Positions 34,825-46,961 of a stretch of DNA of 64,000 nucleotides are shown here, piece by piece. The stretch lies in assembly GCA_030762175.1 (NCBI GenBank), contig CM060838.1, positions 23,864,001 through 23,928,000 on the forward strand, read 5' to 3'. Each line of letters begins with the position of its first letter. The first letter of the stretch is position 1. Below the pieces are notes generated by a model. It was not told the origin of the DNA and did no database searches. It worked only from the letters and a program-made list of their open reading frames with translations. Both the position numbers and the translations under genes were made by a program. Origin of the DNA: Metallyticus violacea (taxonomy: Eukaryota; Arthropoda; Insecta; Mantodea; Metallyticidae).

Positions 34825-35661
34825 CCAGGTGTGATAAAAAATAACGGAAATATTCGTTTTTCTTAAAGAAACTTTATTAATCACCGGATATAATACACTT
34901 GTACTTGCGCTTTTTCCAATCGTGCAAAGACTTCTGGAACACACTTTTTGGTATACCCTTCAGCTTCTTCAGGGATTGTGTTTTTACCTCATCAATGGTG
35001 GAAAAACCTCGTCCTTTCATGTTTTTTTTCAGCCTCGGGAATGGAAAGAAGTCGCAGGGGGCCATGTTCGGCGAGTATAGTGGCTGAGGCAACATAATGG
35101 TTTTGTTTCTTGCCAAAAAATCACGAACAAGCAACAATCTCGGAACAAACCTTACTGCCACACGTTTCATGCCCAAAACATCCGAAAAAAATTGTTTGGC
35201 ATGAACCAAATGATATACCGACACCATCAGCAATCTCTCTGATAGTGATTCGGCGATTTTCCAGAAACATTTTCTTCACTTCTTCGACGTTGTCGGCGGT
35301 TATTGATGTACTAGGACAGTAGTCATCTTCAACGTCTTCACGGCCCTCTTTGAAACGTCTGTACCACTCATAAGCTCTTGTCTTGCTCATAGTAGATTCG
35401 CCAAAAACCACAGTCAACATTTCGAATACTTTGTTGCACTTTATTCCATTTTTCAAGCAAAATTAAATACAAATTCTTTAAGTCATCTTTTTCGAAAATA
35501 AAAATCACCGAGCACACCAAAACACGTCTAACCTTTTCGACTATCAACAACTAAACATTCAAAACAGCTGAAAACGCCAACATTGGTCAGAAACATGTGT
35601 ATCAACAAGCTTAAAAAAAATTGAAAATCGGATTTATGAAACTCGCAAAATCACTGCCAGG
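34825..35661 (-). mobile_element. mariner element, internally deleted (about 0.84 kb)
   Basis: The left end CCAGGTGTGATAAAAAATAA, preceded by TA at 34823-34824, is a typical mariner terminus. The right end, read in reverse, begins CCTGGCAGTGATTTT, an imperfect match, and lacks a clear TA. The span is about 0.84 kb, whereas complete mariners are about 1.3 kb. The deficit equals the coding sequence missing from its transposase. Its products cannot be active. Whether the ends could still be moved by a related transposase is unknown. Confidence 0.85.
34877..35456 (-). pseudogene. mariner transposase, central catalytic region deleted and frameshifted
   Basis: The N-terminal frame (35456 down to 35121) encodes the paired helix-turn-helix region, with TRAYEWYRRFKEGRED at residues 26-41 and NRRITIREIADGVGISFGSC at about 67-86. 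A frameshift near 35165 moves the sequence to the frame ending at 34877, which reads DVLGMKRVAVRFVPRLL and then jumps straight to LVRDFLARNKTIMLPQP. The stretch normally lying between these points, about 150 residues, is gone. It holds the first two aspartates of the mariner D,D34D triad. The third aspartate is kept in YSPNMAPCDFF, and the C-terminus (FQKSLHDWKKRKYKCI) is intact. The identity of the family is clear; the copy is dead. Confidence 0.93.
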
Positions 35662-35754
35662 AAACTATGTGCAACTTGTGCACGCCTCTGTTTCAGCCGG
35701 GTTGATGCTGGAGACCTGGCCTAGCTACTGCCTGATGATATATTTCTGTACTTG

Positions 35755-35983
35755 ACACTGGTGTTAGTGAGATGAAATGATAAACCGAGAAATATTTTTT
35801 TTTTCCAAGAAAGGAAACGTTCCAGGCCTAACTTTAGGGTACTTACCCGGCATTTGCAATTTATGAGGCCCGAGGAAAACGTGGAAAATTATTCATTCGG
35901 AAGACGGTTTGGTGCAAATCAAATCCCAGCCCTCCCCCTCATGAGGCACGGTCGTTAGACCGCGGTCACCCGTGGCGGTTTAC
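35755..35983 (-). mobile_element. SINE-B copy 3
   Basis: Minus-strand SINE-B. The head in reverse is AAACCGCCACGGGTGACCGC, with a decayed B box (GGGATTTGATTTG), and the body GGTACCCTAAA-like and GGAACGTTTCC words are present. The far 3' end (GGGCGTTAAAC) is missing. Flanking TTCTGTACTTG (about 35744) and TTCTGTGCTG (about 35984) are likely TSDs. Confidence 0.88.
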
Positions 35984-35993
35984 TTCTGTGCTG

Positions 35994-37430
35994 CCAGACA
36001 TTAAACACTTTTGCCGAAAAGGAAAGAAGTGTTTTAATAGTCTGTACGCTGCTCTGCTGGGCTATGCGATAGGTTTCTGTTCCGTCTCCGATTAGTTTCT
36101 CTAGCCTGGATCCACAAAATCTGCAATATGTTATATATATATAATGGATGTAACTACTTGGTGTAATTCAGCAACATTCTGTATCCACTGCTTTTACTAT
36201 ACGCGTGATAATGGAAGCTTGTCCTCAAGTGATACACTGGCCTAGGCACATAAAAGTTGAAAGTTTTTATTAGTTGGTGGAGATTATTGTGCAAACATTC
36301 ATAGTTTCTGCTCAACATTGTGCAATTGACATTTATCTTCAGGCATTATACCGTCTACATCAAGATAGAGCACTCTTCTATATTAGTGGAGACAATAATT
36401 CGATTTTTTAAAGGGGTGAGAAGAAAAGGGAACAAAGAATATAAAGCGAAAAAAGAATTAAAACAAGATAAGGAATGGTACAAAAGCAAGATAAATACAG
36501 TTATCATTAACATTACGATTTAGATGTGCTATATAAAAGAATGTAAGCATGTAGAAGAAAAGGGGAAGTGAACACGCGAAAGAGGATCAATTATAAAAAC
36601 GAGAAGAATAATAAAATATGGTTATATATGGACAGTGTTTTCTACATCATTTTCACATATAAACTGGGTGCTTAAGAAAGGAAAGTATTCAGTGCGATGT
36701 AGGTCACTGTTGTGGCCCCAAGGGTCATGCTACAATGGACCGCAACAAGTGAATGACCTTTCCGCTTGGTCAGTAACTGCCACGCCCTCTTAAGTCTATT
36801 GCTTTATCTAAACTGTTGCTTTTGCTTTTCTATTTGACCTATCGGAATGACATATATCACATTTGCCTACAGTTTAGTTGATTGTGGGTTCGACAGTCTG
36901 GATGTTCGAGGATTTGAGCCAAATGAACTGTGAACACCAACCACCTGGCGTTCACCTTTCAGGATTGTGAGAGTTTAACTATGTGTGCTTATTGACAAGC
37001 CTAGCCCTATTTATGGGGTGAGTGTCCTTTTACTTGTGAACTTTAACCTTCAGAGTGGGACAATAATACTCAAATGAAATAAATATTTGGTATTTTGAAC
37101 CTTTTTCAAGGGTGGTACGTATTTTTTTAAAGAGTTGAACGTTCCGTGTTGACCTTGCATTCACCTTATCAGAATAAGGAGAAAAAAAAACATATAGACA
37201 ACCTTGCCGTACCATTAGACAGGCAAACAATATGAGCCCGGGCGGAGACAGCAATTCTGCTTTTGTAATTGAGTTGAAGGTGTCAAAACTTTTTGACACA
37301 TGTGAATGCAGTACAGAAGAACACAAGAAATAACTAAATAAAAAGTACACGGCTTTCCGGTGTTCATATATTTCAAATGGATCAGACGAAAATGTATGCT
37401 TTTACATTTTTCGCGTTCTCGAACATACAG
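35994..37430. other. AT-rich, no gene seen
   Basis: Short AT repeat at about 36128-36141. Open frames of 67-106 codons at 36320-36523 and 37030-37350 show no family. Confidence 0.5.
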
Positions 37431-37543
37431 AGGGTGCCAAAATGTATACACACCTTAAGCAAAGAAAAAACTGTGTTAACATAACAAAACTTAATTCATA
37501 CAAATAGAAAACGATGAGCACTAACCATCTTAGACTTTTACAG

Positions 37544-38043
37544 TTAAAACAGTTGCTCAAAATGGCCACCATCGGCGTCGATAAACTTCTGAGTATGTTG
37601 AACTACTGATTGAGCAACGTTTGCGAAAGTGTCCTCAGCGATCGCAGCACATGCCGTTTCAATTTCTTCCCGAAGTGCTGTCAGTGTAGCTGGTTTTCTA
37701 CGGTATACAACATCCTTAAGAGTTCCCCATAGGTAGAAGTCCAACAGAGTTAGATCCGGAGAATGCGGTGGAAAGTCAATCGGACCTCTTCGTCCTATCC
37801 AGTGCCTTGGATCCAGGGCACCGGGCTTGTTGCTGTGCGAGGTCTCCCAGATCTGCCCTTGTGAACATCGCATACGGTACCACGAGTCTCAGATTTGTCT
37901 CGAATGTGTGCAATTGTTACTCGCGTTGGAGGTTTTGTTCTGTACACACGTCTCCATTGCCTTTGAACTTCAACAACATTCTCGGTTTTCCAATACCACT
38001 TCAAAATTGCTTTCCGCTGTTCAAACAATAATCTTGGCTTCAT
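37544..38043 (-). pseudogene. Tc1/mariner-superfamily transposase (DUF4817-type N-terminus), core deleted
   Basis: The N-terminal frame (38043 down to about 37800) begins MKPRLLFEQRKAILKWYWKT and contains VVEVQRQWRRVYRTKPPTR, the helix-turn-helix typical of insect transposases annotated with the DUF4817 domain. It then reads GRSGRPRTA. The sequence moves abruptly, with a frame change near 37800, to WIGRRGPIDFPPHSPDLTLL and DFYLWGTLKDVVY, which lie around the third catalytic residue. It continues to the C-terminal DADGGHFEQLF, ending at 37544. The segment with the first two catalytic aspartates, including an HDGAP-type motif, is absent. The fossil at 20304-20443 preserves exactly the motif missing here, from a related but distinct element. 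Confidence 0.92.
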
Positions 38044-38232
38044 TTTGTTGTAGCAACACTAGCATAACGTAATGCGAGTCACATCTGTTTACACATCATA
38101 CGATAATCTTGGATTCATTTGTTCAGTGTTGATTTATGATAATCTTGGCTTCATTTGTTCATTGTTGATTTACCTGTCACGTAGCAACGCTATCATAATG
38201 TATGTGAGTAACATCTGTTTACAGAACATCAT
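38030..38232 (+). repeat. Tandem duplication of the element's 5' leader and start
   Basis: The word ataatcttggcttcattt, the complement of the transposase start codons, occurs at about 38029, 38103 and 38139. The following gtagcaacrctakcataa and acatctgtttaca words occur at about 38050 and 38180. The start region was thus copied up to three times. The duplication is upstream of the coding remnant. Confidence 0.9.
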
Positions 38233-38316
38233 ACTACACATTACTGTTGTTTTTCGGTCCAACTTTGAAATATATTAAATAGATATCTACTGTGAAAGTG
38301 TGTATACATTTTTTTT

Positions 38317-41300
38317 TTAATTTCTGATGGAGAAACGGGATATGGAATATGATTTAATGTACTGAATCAGGAAACTGTTTTTGAGTGCAATTTTAAAATT
38401 TAGAGATAATGCAAGATAATTTGAATTCTTTTTATCACCTCTCTTTATTTTGCTTTTCTCAAATTGTTTAAGCTGGAATGTTTCTGTTTTGTTCAAAGGT
38501 GAATAATTTAGAAGACGTTAAGGTAGCATTTAAACAATAGAATTCCATCACGTATATAAATACAATGAGGTTATTTGAGTTACTAGCCGGCAGAGCTGGA
38601 AGAAGCACTCATTATGGCCCTTAACTCAAATTTACATACAAACTTCTTTAAATATAACTCCTTAGGGTTCTAGGATAACGCATTAAGGAATGGAGGTTTA
38701 CTGCCTGATATCATTGTGAGCTAAATCCAAAGGACACTGGAACCGTTTTTGTTTGTTTGTTTGTTTGTTTTGTTACATTTTCACTAACACTCAAGAGTTA
38801 GACCCAAGACTGGCGCTGAAACTACGATCAGAATCTGTTAGACATTCGGCGCGAACAATGGGTTTTTATTTATTTCTCTCTTAACCATGTCCTTGCATGT
38901 TGACTGTGCAGCAGGAAAGTTTAATAGCTAACTAGTCGTGCTTGCACGGTATGTTGGATCACGTGTTTCCCATTACTGATTAGAGAGGACTTTGTTTCGT
39001 AGTGCACTTTGACGACGCAGTGCAGTACTTTATTCATTACAGGTAGCTGTTGACACTGCAGGCGACCTGCACATAAAGACGGCGCTGCTACCATCAGCTC
39101 CTTTTGAAACCTATGGATTAATCCTCGCGTTTTGCTTTAGCTTCCTTAAATGTTTATGTGCTAATTTGGCCACCTGGTGTCCTTCTCTTCGACAGTAAAC
39201 GGGTTTCCAGTCCTGCTATTTTATTTGTTTCATCAAGTTTTCCAGTTTTATTCAGTATATATATAATATATATATAATATATATATATATAATTAAGCAT
39301 TTAATGACTATTGCTGACCTCTAAAATTCTACTTTCTGTGTTACCGTTTATTTATAGCCCATGCTCTATTACCCTAAAACAGAAGTGTCTACAAACAAAT
39401 TTTATGAGGAAGTACTAATTAAATATTATTAGCATAGAAACTATGAAAAATTAGCATTAAATATTTTTCTATCGTTTGATACCACTTTTACAAAAACGAA
39501 TTACATATGTGCTATGATTTTAAAATCTCCCTCTCCCCTTAGTGCTATAGACCTTTAGAATGGTGAACGAAATTAACTTCTGACTCTTTAAGCGGCCTAG
39601 CATTTGCATATAATGACAGCTAATAAACTTTCAGGTGGGGGGACCGCCATTGAGGCAGCTTTTTCATTCACGATCGAACCAGAATCTAAAAATTAATTTT
39701 AATCGCACTAGAAAGCTTATGAGAAATACAGTGTTATTTGTTTGACAGGCCAACCCCGCACGAGCAATGGCGAGGAACGAATGCCTTTCATTTGCAAAGT
39801 TTCAACAGATTCCGTAATAACTTATATTGTTCCAACTAAGTAAGAAATGCTATAATTACCTACATTTTTAGGAGGAGGACGCAATAAAAATAAATATCAC
39901 TTGTTGCAGTTTTGTTTGAGAAATGAATGATCTCCCGCGACGGAGATTATTAAGGGTGAGCGTATTTCTTGTATTTACTCTTTTTGTTTAGAATTTACGT
40001 TCTATGACACATAAAGATAAAACTACACAAAAATAGACGGCAATTCCAGTTGTATGTACATTGTAAATAAATTACACACCGCCTGCTGTTGTGCCACATA
40101 ATCTTAACAGAACAAATTCATTTAAAGTAAAAGAAACAGAACACTTTAATGACCGGCTATTTTGACATATAGGGTAATCCGTTTGGTATGGATAATAGTA
40201 AATATTATTATTAAAGTTAATATGATAGTAAGAAACATTTCTAGCTGATATTATTTTGTTTAAAAGATGGGAGTTTTCGTATATGGCAGGAATGAAAATC
40301 AACAATACATAATGACAAATGAAAATTGTAGATGATTGAAATGGCTGCTGCAAATCAAGAGCGAGCGCTATGAATCTTATTTGGATATGTGCAGTTGTTT
40401 CTGTTGCACAAATTGATGAAGACGATATGAATATTGTATTACAGAAAGGGTGCACCCCCTCACTGTGCATGGGAGGTTCATCATTTTCTAAAGAAATTAA
40501 AAATTACTCATCGTCCCTTCGATGTTACTATGGGCATGGGCTGAATTGCATTTCCGTTATGAGTTGTACAGAATTGCCCATGGAAGCCATGTAGCATTCT
40601 AGAAATCTCCCTTCTGTAAATGTTATATACACCAAGTTTCAAAATGTAAATCTCTATGTAAATGCTTTACAAAGTTTTCGTCACGGATCACCCCTATATA
40701 TTATTACTTTTCACAGCAAACCAATTTGTAAAAAAAGAGGACCAAGTGTTTAAATTGCATCGCAATCCTTATCAACATCCATTTTGAAATAAATTGTTAA
40801 GAGCATAAATTGTCATATATTCTCAATAATTTTATTTGTAGTTGCTTATAAATAAAGCACAAAGGACACTGAGTTGGCATGTTTAAACGCCGGTGCTGAC
40901 AGGAAGGTTGGAGAGCGGGAACGTGTATTTAACTTGCTAGCGGTTATATAAGGTCTTTCCTTGACGTCAAAAAACCGTGACCTTGGCTGTCATATTGAAA
41001 ACCTTTGGGAATGCGAGTCTGTCATAAGACATATTGCTGGTGGTAGAGTGCCTAATTTTTTTATACCAATTATGTACCTTTGGGAAAAAGATCATCTTTT
41101 ATTCAACGGTAGATTCTAGAGGGGGAGGAAAGCTGCTACGTTTAAACAATTTAAAACAGACAAACGACATGCTACGTTCCTCAGCGTTATTACCACCTTC
41201 GACTTCATGAATATTTATATCAGCTGATGGTCTGCCTGCTTTGTATGTGTACAGCTCTCTAACGCTGGTAGAAAAACGACTGAATCACAGTAGAGAAGTG

Positions 41301-42786
41301 CTTTGTAACTTTTCAGCAATTATTGTTATATTTTGAAAAATTTGCCTACAAAGTATGGAGAGTTTTCTTATAAGCGTGCAGGAAATAATTTGTTTAATCC
41401 AGAGATGCTGAGCTGCGATGTATATATTTTTGTTGGCAGTGAAAGATGCCAGATAGTAAGATTTCCCTCGAAATGTTATTAGGTAATCATCAGCCTGGCA
41501 TTATCTCAAAAACAATCCCTTCATTATGAAAAAGCAATATAATTGTAAGGGCTGTTATAAAGTAATTAAAATCTTAATTTATAGATATTAAAATGGAAAT
41601 ATTTTAACCATAGAATTAAAACAACTGTACTACATCTTATAAATTGTTTTACATGATTAAAATGGATATCCGGAAAAAAATCACAGAAAGATACGTTTTG
41701 AGGCATTCTGCTCTTACTATAAACTGTTTTGAGAAAAACACGTAGAGAGTTTCGTCAAACAGCATATGAGGTCACAAATCTTATTTATTTACTAGGTAGA
41801 CCAAATGTAGTGAACTGATGAATTTACCTTAACATGTGAACAATTTTGGCTAATATTGAATTCTGTTAAGATATGAATTATTTAAGTTGATATTTAGAAT
41901 GTGATATCCTTTTACACAAAGTTTATGTTTTAAACAAATTAAAATTTGCCAAACTGTGTTTACATGTGCACGCTGAATACAATGAGAAATTCTAATTATC
42001 AATGCTATTTCCTGTATTAGCGTTAAGACTGCAAGTTAGTGAACATGGCAGTGTAACTAAGTCGAATCTCCTTGGTATGGGTTCGAAGCAAAGTGCAAAA
42101 GTGGATGACGAAGATTCTAACCCTATCTTTATCAAGCCGTCTTAACAATATATCTAAATACAGCATAAAAACAATCTAATTTCTATATTCACTGTCATGA
42201 GGATATAGGTTGTCATAAGACATTGATAGAACATTACGTGCAATAAACAAAGGGACTATATGGAATTGTCACTTTTTGAAATATTTAATACATAAGGCTT
42301 GTTATATAAATGTCTCGCTTAGAAGTATCGAAAAATAAATGATTATTTGAAGTGTATAGAAAATTTAAGCATACCTTTTTACACAGCTCTCCAAATTTAG
42401 TATAATGTTCAATTCAACTGGTTTGTGCACTTCCAGCTGCCATGCAAACCTCTAAACTTCACTTACGGCAGACACAGTGTTGTATACGGGTAACAGAGTT
42501 GCTCTGCTAACCACAGCACGCATTGGCCTTTTTGTTGTGGCGTCCACTTGCTTCCTGTAGCGTATCTGTTCTACTGAATACGTAGCGCCAGGCTTAATCT
42601 CGTTAAAACACTGGCGCACATGCGCATGAGTACGCACGCATCCTTTACACTATTATGAAAATTTGGAAAGTTATGTATCTTGTAAGATGCAAATCATGGT
42701 CATAGCTTCCTCTGTTTTTAAACGGCGAGCTTTTATTTCTTGCTACCACTAAGCGGAACATCGTGTATCACTAGGCAGTGGGAATT
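38317..42786. other. AT-rich, no gene supported
   Basis: Contains (GTTT)n at about 38748-38770 and an interrupted TA repeat at 39255-39292. Opposite-strand open frames at 40072-40470 and 40370-40594 are without motifs. The patch 38990-39200 is less AT-rich, but I cannot assign it. No SINE or transposase remnant recognised in these 4.5 kb. Confidence 0.5.
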
Positions 42787-42796
42787 ACAAACATTC

Positions 42797-43038
42797 TGTT
42801 AGTTTATTTATTTGGTTTATTTACGGATGCTCTTTAACACATCATTTCATTAGCGTCCCATTCAGTTCAGGGCATGAAATGGCTGACAAATTTTGCTCAG
42901 AGAGCTCATCTTTTAGGTTTGAGTTTCTTTTATATGCCGTAAATATACCACACGGGACCCACGGTTTTATTTTCCTTCCGATGGAAGCTTAGAATTTTTA
43001 CGCCCGAAAAAATCCATCGACTATGGCCGGGATTGAAC
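42797..43038 (-). mobile_element. SINE-A copy 8, 5'-truncated in the B box
   Basis: Minus-strand SINE-A with perfect 10-bp TSDs ACAAACATTC at 42787-42796 and 43039-43048. The tail and body are complete. The head stops within the B box (GGCCGGGATTGAAC). Like copy 6, the truncation coincides with the TSD, so it was truncated at insertion. Confidence 0.94.
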
Positions 43039-43048
43039 ACAAACATTC

Positions 43049-44185
43049 AGGATGGCATAGGAGATATTAAAAAATAAAAGTAAAACCCCTTTCTTTATTC
43101 ATCATTCGTAGAATGAGAAAAGATTAAGACAATAAATTGATTTGACTGATGATTACGGTGTTAACTTGAGCAAAAATCCTACGGTTTCTGCGTTCATTTT
43201 AGGATCGCTCTTTTTACTGAAATGACAGCTAGTCGCTGAAAATAGAACTCATTGCAGTTGGTCAATTATTCACTCGGCAAGGATAGCTAAACTTGAAATG
43301 TGTCATTGCGTTGGCTTTAAGCAGCTGAGTCAAGAGGAACAGATTAGCTTAGGGAAAGGCTGCAAGCTCACATTTTAATTAATCTTCATTCCCGCTACCA
43401 CTTTACGTAACTTTATGAGTTTAAAGGAGTACATTCACCATTTCCTAGTTGGCTCTTTAAACACCAAGGAATAAATTGGAAACAAGCCACTCTCTTCTCA
43501 TTTCGTTTTCCAAAGAAGTTCTGTGGTTTTGTTTTCTCTTCAAAGGTGAACATCCTTTAAAATAATATTACTTTTGTCATAAGTATAATTAATTTGTCCT
43601 CGCTCCCTTAGAGCTAGTCATATCACATTTTTCTGAGCCTATCAATATTTCCTTTCGTTTCATGTTGAGACGATTTATATATAATTCTATTCTCTATTAT
43701 TTTAAGTTTGTAAGCAACAAATTTCTACGTTCGTTGTTATTCCCAATGCTGAATGTTATGCAGCTATAAGGTGTCATCTTATAATGAGCGTTGCTTCTAA
43801 GAGTGTTTATTTTAATCCTTCTTTGTTTTGTTTTTGTAAGTTTTTTCTAATGAACTTCTCGCATTCGTAAAATATGTTAGTTGTGTGCTGTTTTATTCAA
43901 CTTAATTTATACACCAATCAAGTTTTCGGATGTTTAAAATATTTTTCTTATTCACAAAAACATTAATTCGAAATACTTTATTGCTCTCTTAAATCGCGTA
44001 TATTTATAAATAATATCTGTTTGTGAGGTTAGATTATTTTAAATATGAATTTTGCTTCAGAGAATTATTTGCTAACAAAAGTTGTAATTCTGGCTTTTTC
44101 TATGATACCCGAATATTATATGCTTTGGATAAACTGACTTATACTTTCAACTCTAACCAGCTAAACGCCTTTTTCTTTGCATAAC
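43049..44185. other. AT-rich, nothing seen
   Basis: No open frame of note, no repeat recognised. Confidence 0.6.
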
Positions 44186-44196
44186 GGATAATAACC

Positions 44197-44410
44197 TTAT
44201 TTATTTATTTGGTTTATTTAAGGACTATTTAAATTGTTCTTTTTATCTGTCTTAAATCTACAACATAATCCCCACGGCTTTATTTCCCTTCGGAAGGAAG
44301 CCATACTTACAATTTTTACGCCCGAAAAAATTCATCGATTCTGGCCGGATTTGAACCCGCGAGTTTGGTCTAGGAGGTCATGGTTACTATTGGACCACCA
44401 GAACTGACTG
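44197..44410 (-). mobile_element. SINE-A copy 9, body deleted, head intact
   Basis: Minus-strand SINE-A with a complete head (AGTTCTGGTGGTCCAATAGT in reverse orientation, B box GGTTCAAATCC). The distal half of the body is missing: the tail word is joined almost directly to the TACAACATAAT..CCCACGGC region. Imperfect flanks GGATAATAACC (44186-44196) and GGATATTAAGA (44411-44421) are probable TSDs. Confidence 0.9.
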
Positions 44411-44421
44411 GATATTAAGAA

Positions 44422-45230
44422 TAATATTTCAGAATATTTTTAATGCAATTGGAATTTAATTTCTCTTGTTATGCATCTTCTGACTTTTCCTTTCCTTCTG
44501 TTTTTAAGCATTATCCACACAAACTGACGTCTGCCAGCATCGATAGGTATTAGTTTTGCCTACATATCTAAATAACTGTTACCCTTTATTTGCCATCTAG
44601 TATCAACAAGTCATTTGTCTCCAAATACATAATTAGCTACTTTTTTTCTTACTAATACATTCTTACGCAGTTAGCGTGGAATGTTAAAGGTCTCATAAAA
44701 CATTATCAGCGCAATCAGTAAGGAAACTGACCCCTAGACCTCATGCAGATTCCAGTAATGAATAAAACTAGTGCTTTCTGCTAGACTTTCAACCTTGGCA
44801 ATACTTTTCCTTTTTCATGAGTTAATGTACGGTCTATTTATTCATTACACACCAATCCATAAAATCAACTTTCACGAATTCATAATTATAGACTTAAAAG
44901 GATTGGGCCTGAGGTCTATTCTGGGTCCTGCACGGATCGGATGGTCCGCTCTAAATAAGGACACAATGGCTAGATTGCACACAGTACACATAAATAATCT
45001 ATTAGGCAGTATAGCATAATTATGGTGACGCACAAACACCCAGGGCCAAGGCGGGCATCTGGGCCGGGTCTTTGATTTTAGAATTGATAAATAAAATACA
45101 AATTACTCTGTAAAATAAATACTAATACGTGTAATGCACATATAAAATAATTATAAAATATAAAAGGGTAAATAAGAGACTTAAATTGTGAAAACACTTA
45201 AAATAATTTGGTCGCGAATAAGGCGGCTAA

Positions 45231-45232
<2 letters not shown>
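44422..45232. other. No gene seen; precedes a 40-A run
   Basis: One 82-codon open frame (44771-45019). The stretch ends with AATAAA directly before the poly-A run. This could mark the 3' end of a processed retrocopy whose source I cannot identify. Confidence 0.4.

Positions 45233-45272
<40 letters not shown>
45233..45272. repeat. 40-A homopolymer
   Basis: Forty consecutive A after ggctaaat, with AATAAA overlapping its start. Possibly the tail of a plus-strand retroposed transcript. Confidence 0.95.
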
Positions 45273-45274
<2 letters not shown>

Positions 45275-45503
45275 AAGAAAGTAAAACAAGCCGTGAAGTG
45301 AGATTCTTAAATTGAAACCTATATAATTACGTTCTCCTAAATCACATAAGAAGCAGATTTTTGTGTTTAAGGATACCTACAATAAAAGTGAAAAAAGTAA
45401 AGTAAGAAATTGATTTTAGAAATAACCCAAAGTGATGAAACTTGCAAAATATAAATTATATTTTGACATATTTGAAGTACAGTAAATTAACGGTGATAAA
45501 ATC

Positions 45504-45755
45504 GCCACGGGTGGCCGAGATCGTTAAGGCGGGAGGTCTCAGGTTCGAAACCCACCAGGACTCTCCTCTCTGACAGGTTTTTTCTAGGTTTTCATCAGTC
45601 CTCATAACTGGCAAATGCCGGAGAGGTACCCTAAACTTAGGCCTGGAATGTTTCCTTCCTTTAAAAATAAAGCTTTCCTACTATATCATTTCATCTCATA
45701 TATCATTAGTGTTCACTGCCTGTGATGCCTCAGTAGTAGGCGTTAAACATTAATG
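45504..45755 (+). mobile_element. SINE-B copy 4, anticodon region deleted
   Basis: The head reads CGCCACGGGTGGCCGAGATC then GTTAAGGCGGGAGGTCTCAG, so the usual ACGNACTCGTGAGC segment between the A and B boxes is lost. The B box GGTTCGAAACCC remains. The body and the ends (GCCTGTGATGCCTCAGTAGT, GGCGTTAAACAT) are complete. Confidence 0.92.
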
Positions 45756-46585
45756 AAAAAGAAGTTCTGAATATGAGAAAGTGCAACTAAAGCTCAAATT
45801 GAACAAGAAATGAATGAAAAGTAACCAGTAAAGCGGCCATAGGTCGTGCATGGTCTTTGCTGGCATTCGACAGGTAAAAAGCAATGGGAAGGGTGGAGTG
45901 TTGGTGAAAAGAATTGGCGAAACATGAAAACCCCAAGGAGAGAGAGCAAGCAAACACTTTTATTGTTTATCACGAGTGTTACTCCGCAATACAGAGATTC
46001 GAACTCGAGCCCATAGCAACGTAATGTTGTAACTGAACATTTTCAGTACAAGAATTAAAAAGGCTCTGAACGATTTCTGTGCACGGGGTTATATAAGAAG
46101 AACACTTATTTCAGTTTGAGCAACGTTAGAGATAATATTCCTCGTTTGCGCGCGACCACAGGACATTGAGAAGCGCAATATCTGCGACAAATGCTAACAT
46201 AATCTTGCGCTGGTTATCAAGATATTCTCAGATCTATAAGCGCTCGAGTGCATGCTTTCAGCGAAGGAATAAACTCATCAGGAAATCAATCGTAAAGTTG
46301 TTTTGATGCGTGACCCTAATTTCTTCACTTATCAGATAAACCATGGAGGATTTTTAATTATTTCCTCTACAACTTAACGCATCAAAGAGTGCGTGTAACG
46401 GATCATGCCGTTGCCAAGCCACTGCTGGTCATGGGCGTGGCTTAGTAGACAAAGGTAGGAGTTCGATCTTTGAACTTTGTTACGCTTGTGTGGGAGGCCG
46501 GGTGGCAAAGCCCGTGCTTACTGTGATGTAGGCGTTTGATTAGCGTTGAAAATTCAATATTTCATTCAATGCTTGAAGTTGAATA
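45756..46585. other. No gene seen; weak tRNA-like words
   Basis: B-box-like GAGTTCGAATC (minus, near 45991-46002) and GAGTTCGATCT (46460) occur without a clear A box. No protein recognised. Confidence 0.4.
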
Positions 46586-46800
46586 TCACGGCCAAGGGTG
46601 GCAGAGGTCGTTAACGAGAGATCTGCGTTACGATTCCTTCTTAATGAAGGTTTTTGGTTTTTATACAGGTTCGCTTTAGCCCCTTATCAATGGCAAATGC
46701 CGGAGAAGTATCCTAAGCTTAGATCTAGAACACAGCTCCCTCCTTTTATTAGTTATCAATGCCTGTGGCCCTTCAGCAGTGAAAGCGGGTTTTAAATAAA
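46586..46800 (+). mobile_element. SINE-B copy 5, diverged
   Basis: The head ATCACGGCCAAGGGTGGCAG, AGGTCGTTAACG and a decayed B box (GTTACGATTCC) are followed by TGGCAAATGCCGGAGAAGTA and CCTAAGCTTAGATCT. It ends in AGCAGTGAAAGCGGGTTTTAA. It matches SINE-B in order with many substitutions and deletions. Confidence 0.8.
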
Positions 46801-46917
46801 GGGATACATTTTCAAGAAACTATAGCTAAATCAGGGGAGTAACTGAGGGCCCCGCAGACCGACCGAAAAAAGAAAGAATGATAAAAAAAATCCTATCTCC
46901 TAATTTCCTACACTACC

Positions 46918-46961
<44 letters not shown>

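Larger units (their letters stand above)
37431..38316 (-). mobile_element. Second Tc1/mariner-superfamily element, internally deleted
   Basis: The terminal inverted repeats share the core AAAATGTATACACAC, at 37438-37453 on the left and as GTGTGTATACATTTT at 38298-38313 on the right. CAGA-type sequence lies outside each. The interior is a transposase with its N- and C-termini on the minus strand. A local tandem duplication of the 5' leader is present at 38030-38232. The whole is about 0.89 kb, much shorter than an intact member. Confidence 0.85.

Noticed and set aside
40072..40470. 132-codon minus frame
   Set aside because: Low-complexity, Ile/Tyr/Asn-rich from AT-rich DNA, overlapped by another frame. 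No family recognised.
46420..46480. tRNA-like sequence near GGAGTTCGATC
   Set aside because: The B-box-like word lacks a matching A box at proper spacing and has no recurring body.
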